Positions 56,160 through 64,000 of a DNA stretch of 64,000 nucleotides are shown here, piece after piece; positions within the stretch are counted from its first letter, which is position 1; every line of letters begins with the position of its first letter. Position numbers and translations under genes: made by a program. The notes under the pieces were generated by a model. The model made no database searches, was not told the origin of the DNA, and was given only the letters and a program-made list of their open reading frames with translations. This DNA comes from Pyrenochaeta sp. MPI-SDFR-AT-0127 (taxonomy: Eukaryota; Ascomycota; Dothideomycetes; Pleosporales; Cucurbitariaceae). The stretch lies in the NCBI GenBank assembly GCA_020747015.1, contig JAGTJM010000081.1:1-64000 (forward strand). Direction: 5' to 3'.

Positions 56160-57557
56160 TTAAGCTGGAGGCTCTCCGCCACCAAATATCATATCCATGA
56201 GCCCTCCTCCGGAACCGCCTCCGAATGGCGAGAAGATAGGCACTCCAAGAAGAGCCATTGTGGTTACAGGAAGCACAACTTCAAGAGCTCTGAAGAGATA
56301 TCTACTACTTCCCTTCTTCTTCCTCTCTGTACCATCCTCATTCTTCCCATGCTTCTTTCCGTTCCCAGAATCAACTCGCTCCGCAGCCATCTTATTCAAC
56401 TCCTGAGACAGCTCAGCAATCTTGCTCTCCAACTCTTCTCGCTCTCGGACAGGGATCTTACCCTCGTTTGCACGGACAAGCGCGACAGCCTGGTCGAAAT
56501 TGAGTTGTTGAAGCATAGCTTGCGTAGCCTTTTTCTCGGCAAGGGCTCGTCGCTCATACTCTTCCCGCATCTGATGCATTTGCAGGCCGAAGTCTGATTC
56601 GATCTTGCGACGCTCCGCACGACGATCATAGCGGAGTTGCTCTTGTTCTTTGCGCACCTTGTCCATCTCTTTATCTAGACGTTTTTCCTGCTGCTCTAAA
56701 ATGCTTTGGAGCTCATGATCCTTCTCCTCAAGGGCTTCGTGCAGTTCTTTCTGAACACGTTTTAGATCCTGTTCGTGTTTTTGCTGTAGACGCATCAGCT
56801 CTTCATTCACGGCTTGACCGGCAGCTGTGTCGACAAGAGATTTGTTGTCCTCCACGAGTTCGTGTTGAATCTGTAGAGTAATCTGTGGCTTTTTAACTAG
56901 CAGCCCGACAATTTCTAGAGCGCTGGAGCGGTCCACTAGGCGTTTCATTGTGGACCCCCGATCAAGCATATCTCCCCAGAACTCGGGTGTTGCTCGTAGT
57001 TGCTCTTCCCTTCTCATCGCGTCGTCTTTTGCTACTTCAGTCCAGAACGTTGTTGCTAGGATGACGTTCTTCAGTGGTTCTTTTCCGCAAAGTTGACGAA
57101 ACATCTTCAAATTCCTGAGAGCTGAACCCTCCATCCTGACATTACCGAGTGAATGCAGATAAATAATCCCGTTGAGCCGTGTGTCACCCTCATACGTCTC
57201 CTTCAGCCATGTAGCAATATCTTGTAGTACTTCAGTCTCTGATTTATGTGTATCATTAAATCCGGGTGTATCAACAAGATTGATATTGTACCCGTTGAAA
57301 TGAAATGTGTATCCGGTTATATCAGATGTACCTTCGCTAGCGTTAGCTACCATATAACTTTATAGAAGGTATGCTGAGTACTGTATATCAGGAGCTCGTT
57401 ACAACTTACAGGATTCTAAATCATGGCCTATCTGAATCTCGGCGCTACCGCTTGCCCACTGAATAAACGTGCTTTTGCCTGCTCCAGTCACGCCCATAAC
57501 AGCAATAAAGGCCCATGGCGCCCCAGGAACAGTCGTAGGACTGAAGTCACTCTTCAT
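56160..57557 (-). CDS. P-loop GTPase with coiled coil and Gly-rich hydrophobic tail
   Basis: Two exons, 57557-57406 and 57357-56160, total 449 residues. The donor used (GTTGTA) is weak, while a GTAAGT four bases earlier is out of phase with every usable acceptor. Motifs: P-loop GVTGAGKST (22-30), switch II DTPGFNDTHKSE, and ILATTFW at the G4 position in place of NKxD. This resembles the AIG1/TRAFAC-like GTPases expanded in filamentous fungi. From ~240 to 330 is a long coiled coil (EELMRLQQKHEQDLKRVQKE onward). The end has basic KKKGSSRYLFR, a hydrophobic segment (LEVVLPVTTMALLGVPIF) and a Gly-rich tail. Probably a membrane-associated GTPase that oligomerises. Role unknown. Confidence 0.8.
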
Positions 57558-58182
57558 TGTGCTTCAATGTAGGCTTTGCGTGTATCTACTAGGACTCGAC
57601 AGGTTTGTGAGATATGCCCAGGAGAGGCTTTTTTTGAGCGAAGAAACTTAAGATGCACAAATGATGAAAGGGAAAACAAGAGCACATCAGTGCAGCGAGA
57701 CCAACAAGGTCCGCGGAATATCAGCAGGGGACGAGGCTGAGCGATTCCGCCAGGTAGGCTGAGGCAAGCAGGCAGACAATCTAGGCAAGCCAAGCTGAAA
57801 CGCTAAAAGCAATGTAGGCTGCAAGGTGTTCTTCTGTAAACCAGGCGGCTCTGCTTGACAAATGTTGGCTGGAGCTGGCGTAGATCTCGCCCTCCAGCTG
57901 GGGGTCGGTTAGAGCAAGCTAATGGTGTGAAATCATGCATAGCCTCGCAGTGCATGAACCCTGACACTATTGGACGCCACATTTCGGCCCCTCCACACGG
58001 GAATCATTTAGCGCTCATGGTCTGAGGATCGCGACATGTGTAAGTCACCAATTCTTGTGGCTTGGACAAACATTAACTGCAAGTTGATAGACTTCAAGAA
58101 CAAGTAGTAGGCTGTGCTCAAACTTGTGGCTTAGTCCGAAATTCATCCTAGACATGATTTCTCGTCCTGAAACGAGTCGCAG
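57558..58182. other. Intergenic between tandem leftward genes
   Basis: The promoter of the GTPase gene lies in this ~625 bp. Nothing else is seen. Confidence 0.5.
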
Positions 58183-59755
58183 CTACTCCGCGCATTCAGG
58201 TAGCTGGCCCATCCAGCAGACTGCCTTTTTCAGTACCGTCCTCACGCTAAAATCCCTCGCTTCTTCGTCACCAAACCGGACCAATGCAGGATGCGTAATT
58301 AAAAGAATCGGCAGGCAGTCCAGATTCGCCGGATCGTCATCGAGATGCTTACTATGCAGTTGATGAGCGTCCATGAGCGGGTGATTGTGCGCGAAACCCT
58401 CATCCATATGCTTGAGGCTTTGTGGTAATAAATCAATCTTTTGCGTCCACAGAGAGAAAGACAGGTCTGCTGCCTTCAAAACGATAGCTGCCAGGCTGTC
58501 CTTCATCTCCTGTTTATCCGGACTCAGGAGGAGAGCACGAATGCCTGAATTAAGGTAACCTGACGCGAGAGATATCACGGCTTCTTCTCGATGCTTGACT
58601 GTCTCTCTGCAGATTGCTGTTTTCTCTGCCTTGCGAGGGTCGCTATCATGTACAACGGGATGCAGCTGTCGAAGTGTTTGCACCCTCCAAGCGACAGCTT
58701 CCTGTGCATTGCCTGCAAATGTAAGCTTCGTTGCTAGCCAGAATGAAGATCAACTCACAAGCCCTGAACTTGTGATAAAGCACCTGCAAAGAGAGTCCAA
58801 AGTCCCACGTCGGAGCCTCAGAACGTTTGGACTGGGCTCCGGGATTCTCTTCGTTTGCACTGGCGTCAGCGCGCTTGACTCTCTGAGAACTAATTCCAAA
58901 GAATGGATGGTCGAAGATGTCAAAGTATAGATTGTGCATGATGAATGCTTGTAGCAAGACCCAAGCCTTATCGTCTGGTACACCTATGAGATTCATTTCA
59001 TCATCCAACTTTGCAAAGTCTTGTAAGGCGGTGCCAACTTCCTTGTAGATGATCGGATGCTCTGTTGGAGTGAGCATGTAGAAATGAGCCATACAGTTGG
59101 CCTTCGACCATGCCTTCACTTCCGAGTCCAGTTGATTTAGTTTTCGTCGTATTTCAGCATTGGATGCTGGCTTCCAATCCGGAGATTCGAAACGTTGAAA
59201 CGCATGCTTTTGCAGTCTCCTTAAGTCAGACTCTAGTTGTTCCCGTTCGGTTTCTATCTCGTCGTTCACGCCCTCCAGGTGTTGAATATGTGCCTGCGCA
59301 TTCTTCAGATGGTGTTTGTACGCATCTATTTCTTTTTGCAAATTGCGCTTTTCCGAAATCCAGTTGCCAGTGTATCGTTCTGCAAATGTTCTGGATGTAT
59401 TACTGGCTTGCCTTCCAGCAGCCGGAATACCTCGAGAATATCCAGAGAATGATTGAATGTGTTGTTCGCGGTCTATCTCATTGTATGCCTGAGCACTTTC
59501 ACCACCAATGAACTGGGCTGCTTTTGCCTCTGTAATCGACTGCTGCCGTTCCGGAATGGTTGCAGTGGACGACACGCCTTCATCAGTGGACTTGACTTCT
59601 GCTGTACTAAGCTGCTTCCTATCGATCTATTTTTCTCTGTAAGTAAGTATAATTAATACTAAACTTTATGACTATTCACATACGCCATCTGTGGAAGACT
59701 CGAAAGTTTGAGATCGGGAAAGCGTTCCTGGTTGTCTACTGCCTTGCTCCACCAT
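58183..59755 (-). CDS. Coiled-coil protein of unknown function (accessory fungal family)
   Basis: Three exons, 59755-59684, 59626-58759 and 58712-58183, give 489 residues. Introns are 57 bp (GTATGT...AAATAG) and 46 bp (GTGAGT...TTGCAG), with phases fitting exactly. The N-terminus (MVEQGSRQPGTLSRSQTFES) is polar. Residues ~100-165 form a coiled coil (EKRNLQKEIDAYKHHLKNAQ then AHIQHLEGVNDEIETEREQL). The C-terminal two-thirds is a helical domain (LQAFIMHNLYFDIFDHPFFG, LRQLHPVVHDSD, ADLSFSLWTQKIDLLPQSL). I do not recognise it beyond a sense that such proteins recur in fungal accessory regions. No membrane segment or signal peptide. It is divergent from the HSP70-like gene with 567 bp between starts. 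Confidence 0.8.
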
Positions 59756-60322
59756 GATAACGAAACTTTCAGAAGATCTCTTTGCGATTGAGGAGGACGG
59801 CGAAGGTGAAGGATTGAGTGCACTCTAGTGTTTCAAGGCCGAATTCTTGTGATGAACACAACTAGTTCGATGCCTTCGAGCGGCTGTGCGCGATCCTGTG
59901 CGCAGAGCTGAAAAGAATCAAGCGCTGGCCCCCACAAATACTTAACAACTTCATGCATATTGCGTTGCATGAGCCCACTTTTCTGCATGTCCATAGAAGA
60001 AGGATCATGCAGCTCAAACTTTGCCTAGTTGGGGGCTGAAATGTGGTGGCGAAGCGCCTAGCGAAAGCCTCAGCACCCCTCGTATCTTTCACCACCTATC
60101 CGAATCGGGTCGCTCAGCCGCTTCCAGACCACCGGAGTAAGCCTGGTCATAAAAAAGAAAGCCGCAGCGCCTACTGAGCTACCTGATCCCGTGTTGGCTG
60201 CACATGGTAGGCTCTATTTCCTTGCAACAGCCTGCTCAACAACTGTATCTGCCGCAGCTGCCTTCCTGTATATACAAACTGTGCCTCTTGGGGTCAAGAA
60301 ACGTGCCCACATTCGTCGCAAC
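59756..60322. promoter_or_regulatory. Bidirectional promoter region, coiled-coil gene / HSP70-like gene
   Basis: The region separates two divergent ATGs. No TATA box stands out, and I did not find perfect heat-shock elements (repeated nGAAn). Confidence 0.45.
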
Positions 60323-62443
60323 ATGACGCGCACCAGCTCTCGAATGAGGGGAACGCAGGCCAGAGATGAGGTCGAGTTGGTGGGTAGGGGGGTCTCTGAG
60401 CTGGGTCTGGAGACGAACCATCGTATCATAGTTGGCGTCGACTATGGAACAACATATACAGGTAAGATGAACTTTAGTCACAAGCCAAAAGGATCCCCAT
60501 TGACCAAATAATCAGGAATCAGTTATATTGATTCGACCAATACGGCTAATTGCAGCGTGAGAGATGTTCATGATATTCGGACTTTCCCTGGCCCTGGAAG
60601 AGAGGGCGACGCAGTCTGGAAGACGCCTTCACGCATCGCTTATAGTACAGAGAACCAGGGATGTTCTGGAAACCAATTTGGCTTCCAGGTCACACCAAAG
60701 ATGACCAGCTACAGCTGGACGAAGTTACTTTTGGATGAAAATGCTCGTGCCACAGAGTTTGACGATCCATCTTTGAAGCGCTCTGAAGGAGAGGGAATGC
60801 TGAAATTGCCACGGGGAAAGACCGCTACACAGGTCGTTACCGACTTCTTGAGCGAAATTTATGACTGGATTGAAGGCTACCTCGCGAAGCGCATCTCGCC
60901 AGAGATACTGGAGGTGACGCCAATTGAGTTTTGGTTCACTGTGCCTGCAATCTGGTCGGATCAGGCCAAGAGTGCTACCTTGGCGGCTGCGAAGGCTGCT
61001 GGATTCGCAAGCGGCGATGAGGATAGGATATACCTCATACCGGAACCCGAAGCAGCTGGAGTAGCCACATTGAAAGGATTTGCCGAGGGAAGCTCCGTCG
61101 CACGTGCCCAAGCGGGTGATGGAATCCTTATTTGCGATTGTGGCGGAGGGACCGTAGACATCACATCTTACAAGGTCACTCAACTGACCCCTAAACTGAA
61201 GTTCGAAGAAATTGTTGAAGGCACTGGTGGGAAGTGCGGGTCGACCTACATTGATCGAGAATTCCACCAGTGGATGGTAAAAACTTTTGGCAGGCGGTTT
61301 GAGGATATGAAGTTTGAAAAGACTGGCCCAGGGTCTCGATTTATGAAGGACTTTGAATCCCACAAACGCGACTTTGGTTATTCAACCAACAACGATCAAA
61401 TATACGAGATAAATCTTGTAATTCCCGGCGCGCGCGATTCGGATGTCTACGATACAGACGAGTCCGTTGTAAAGCTAAGCGGGTAAGCAAGACTAAGACA
61501 CACGGAGAATGAAACTAATTGGTACCCAGGCACACAATGCTAAGTTTCTTCGAGCCCGTCGTTACAAAAATTATCGCTTTGCTGAGCCACCAAATCGATC
61601 GAGCAAATAAGGCTGATGCCTCAAGTAAAATAAATGTAGGGAATACCTTTAGTGTCACTGGCGCGCTTGCTAATTTGCTATAGCGTGTCGTTCTCGTTGG
61701 AGGCTTTGGAGACTCACCTTATCTGAACTCGCGCGTCCGAAAGTGGTGCCAGCAGAAAGACCTGGTATTAACATGTCCGGAACATCCGTAAGTCAAATCG
61801 CATTACCTTGTAAGCCATGCTTTGCTTACAATCATTCTCTAGACAAGCAGCTATCGCCCGTGGAGCAGCTCTTCGAGGTTTAGACTCCGTTGCCCCTATT
61901 CAGCGAAGAAGCAGACGCCACTATGGCCTTGTTACTATGCAGGCGTTTCGGGAAGGCATTGATCCAGAAGCGTCAGCAATCAGGGACAAGTGGACCGGTG
62001 AAAAGATGTGCAATTCTAGGATGTATTGGGCCATTGGCAAAGTGAGTCAAGTAGCCAAATTTCGAGGCCCCAAGGGCTAACAGCTTCTCTAGGGTCAAGT
62101 CATAGACGAGCAAACGAAGATTGAAACAAAAGGCTGGCGACAAACGTACATGGAAAACCAATCCATGGACCAAAGCCTGCAGCTCTTTGCCTGCTCCTCA
62201 GACACCGCACCTGTCTATGAAAAAGACCCTGGTATCGAATGGGTTGCGGAGCTCAAACATACGATTCTCCCGTCACACTTGGACACTTTCGAATCCAGAT
62301 ACATAAACGGGTCACGGGCGTGGGAGATTCGTTATGACACAGAAATCTGCATGGGATCAAAGGAAGGTACATTGAACTTCAGAGTTCTGTGCCACGGATT
62401 AGAGTGGGGAAAATCCGAAATTGAGTATAACAGGCGGCGGTGA
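60323..62443 (+). CDS. HSP70-like actin-fold ATPase (HSPA12-type)
   Basis: Six exons: 60323-60461, 60516-61482, 61530-61635, 61684-61787, 61843-62041 and 62093-62443, total 621 residues; every junction is in phase. The ATPase fold is complete: phosphate-1 loop VGVDYGTTYTG, connect region ILICDCGGGTVDITSYK, ALRGL after the adenosine loop VVLVGGFGDSPYLNSRV, and IPEPEAAGVATL. No canonical HSP70 substrate-binding domain or EEVD follows; instead there is a ~200-residue C-terminal domain of its own (IEYNRRR at the end). This is the HSPA12-like branch that is strongly expanded in filamentous fungi. Function is unclear; links to non-self recognition are speculative. Adjacent accessory genes support an accessory role. 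Confidence 0.9.
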
Positions 62444-63982
62444 GAGAATATGCGCGAGTAATCGTTGCGTTCCTTCACAAGCTTCGCTACAAGAAAGTGT
62501 CCATAAGGGACCTTCGCCTTCGAAGTATACTATATTATCTAGCTATAATGGCTCGGCGTCGAGCACAGACCTGCAGTCGCTCCACGGAGTATGCAGACAG
62601 GTTGGAAGTCGAAAGCGGAGACAGACGCATAGACCCCCAGTATAGTGAATAAGCAGCCCCCACCCTGCAAACTGCATTTGCATATTTTGCTCAACTGTTT
62701 AACGCTCTTGCACATCGAAGCCTCACTCGATTTTCTCCTGTTTCATCATCATTGCAGATGGCCCGAAAGAAAGCTGGGTTCTTACCTTTCTCGCTAAACA
62801 AACGTCGTCCTGAATAATGGCGTTTCAAGCTAGCGTCTTCGCAGTTCATCATGCACAATATCAAAACCAATGACAGTCCGCCTTGTGTTCTTCTATAGCG
62901 AGCAGGCATGTACTATCCCTGACGCATGATCCCTTCATTTAGTCTTCTTCGGGCCCGTTCCTCCACCTTGAGCCGCCGAAAGTGGTCATGATGTTCCTCG
63001 ACGTCATTTCGCGGCGGGCGCGGCATTCAATCTACGTGCCGCATCCGCTATATTAACCAGGCCCATATCAACCTGGAACAAAGCCCTTTCAACCCAGGAT
63101 GGAGCCTCACCTTCATCTATTCGACCCGGTAGCAGGAACTCGCTTGGGTAGCTCGGAACGATCGTTACTGTGTAACATGGGAATTTGTGCACGACAGAGG
63201 GCAATGGCAGTTTGGAATGTTCACAAGTCGAAAAGCGAACAGATACGGAGAATATACAAGCGAAACCCTTAGACGGGACAAAAAGAGGTAGACTTACGCG
63301 CGCTAAAATGGTTAAATGCAGTCTGATGTCCAAGACTTCACCCAACGTTCTGACCCACCTTTCCACCTGCAGCTAGTCAAGTACCATTTTTTGTACTGGT
63401 CGCGAGGTGCCAATCCACGTTTGTAGATTGGATCCAAGGCGACTCAAGCTCTAGGCAGTACTAGTTGGCCTCACCACTGCGTTCGACCAAGAGGCGTTCA
63501 AGACGATTCCAAGACTTGCGACCAAGGATGACCCACTGGGCCTAATCTACTACGACGACGAGGTACACGAGATGACAGCAAATCTTCTCGGCGCGCGGAG
63601 TACCTCTCCTGGTCTCCGCTAGAGGTGTCTTCCCCATCAATGCCCTTCATCAAAGGTGGAGAAGACCGAGGTCAGATGTGGCGCTTTCCATGCTGGTTTT
63701 CCAGAAGATCTGGGGCGCGCAGGTACCATCTCACGCCAGGTCAAATGACCGAGCATCAGTCTGGGAATGTCTTGAACCCCTATCAAACAACGGCTTCACG
63801 GATGGTCACACCGGCTTAAGCAATTTGAATATTGATGAAGGCCTCTTGAGCAAAACGTCCACATCGTCGACTATCACTGTCGATCTGATGCCTACAAATA
63901 TGCCTTCACAGCCGGCCTTGTGTTCCCTCCTCACGCCTCTTCACTCTTTCCTTCCTGAACACTGCTTGAGCCTCTTTTCAAG
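62444..63982. other. Gene-poor region with possible gene relics
   Basis: On the minus strand at 63004-63366 there is an ATG-less open frame with a protein-like stretch (SYPSEFLLPGRIDEGEAPSW). On the plus strand near 63465-63620 another stretch reads as LTTAFDQEAFKTIPRLATKD. Neither has a start, a family or continuation. They may be relics. Nothing else is seen. Confidence 0.4.
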
Positions 63983-64000
63983 ATGCTGTCCAACATCCTC
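63983..64000 (+). CDS. Possible 5' end of a gene cut by the window edge
   Basis: ATG at 63983 opens MLSNIL at the very end, after ~60 bases of CT-rich leader like those before other fungal starts here. It may be the start of a signal peptide or presequence. Too short to judge. Confidence 0.25.

Noticed and set aside
63004..63366. Minus-strand frame near the window end as a gene
   Set aside because: It lacks an ATG and any recognisable family; it may be a relic, so I only mention it in the region entry.
1..64000. Secondary-metabolite cluster, transposon, tRNA or CRISPR
   Set aside because: No PKS, NRPS or terpene-synthase motifs, no transposase or terminal inverted repeats, no tRNA T-arm/acceptor pattern and no regular direct repeats were found by eye. 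A tRNA scan and a repeat search would be decisive.

Overview
The window reads as nuclear DNA of a filamentous ascomycete (Pezizomycotina). Genes carry 45-100 bp GT-AG introns with CTAAC/CTGAC-like branch sites. There are typical fungal families (pectin lyase with a CBM1 module, HeLo-type and fungal N-domain proteins, HSP70-like ATPases) and clear orthologues of ascomycete housekeeping genes. A Dothideomycete is my best guess, but I cannot name the species. Many genes only become readable after splicing; exon coordinates below are my own splice inferences.

Layout. 1-6 kb: a repeat-motif protein, a small secreted protein and a CBM1-tailed pectin lyase, separated by long non-coding spacers. 7-14 kb: three long genes of limited annotation (a low-complexity basic protein, a PX-associated/DUF3818 protein, and an N-terminally anchored protein with an unresolved 5' end). 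14-20 kb: a gene-poor zone holding one small kinase with an altered DFG motif and a frameshifted gene. 20.8-25.8 kb: a housekeeping block (RNA polymerase III subunit RPC82, complex III core protein 2, a CENP-W-like histone-fold protein). 26-32.4 kb: an accessory pair transcribed divergently from a 218 bp spacer. One is a 1424-residue kinase/ankyrin-like/polytopic membrane protein; the other is a HeLo-domain protein with a kinase-like domain that has lost its catalytic motifs. 32.6-45 kb: a dense housekeeping block (NatC subunit Mak10, ATP synthase epsilon, proteasome alpha6, Vps55, Vps68, Loc1, an alpha/beta hydrolase, the cohesin loader Mau2/Scc4). 45-64 kb: a second accessory zone with a fungal N-domain protein, a membrane protein, a peroxisomal acyl-CoA dehydrogenase, a small anchored proline-rich protein, a decayed zinc-cluster regulator, a coiled-coil GTPase, an unknown coiled-coil protein and an HSP70-like ATPase.

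The window therefore alternates conserved blocks with accessory islands. Islands contain signalling, cell-death-type and membrane proteins and the broken genes; several lesions fit RIP-type C-to-T change. The most interesting candidate system is the divergent kinase and HeLo-pseudokinase pair at 26.0-32.4 kb, whose parts recall the RIPK/MLKL necroptosis pair of animals. Vps55 and Vps68, which form one endosomal complex in yeast, are convergent neighbours here. I saw no tRNA, rRNA, CRISPR array or intact transposon.
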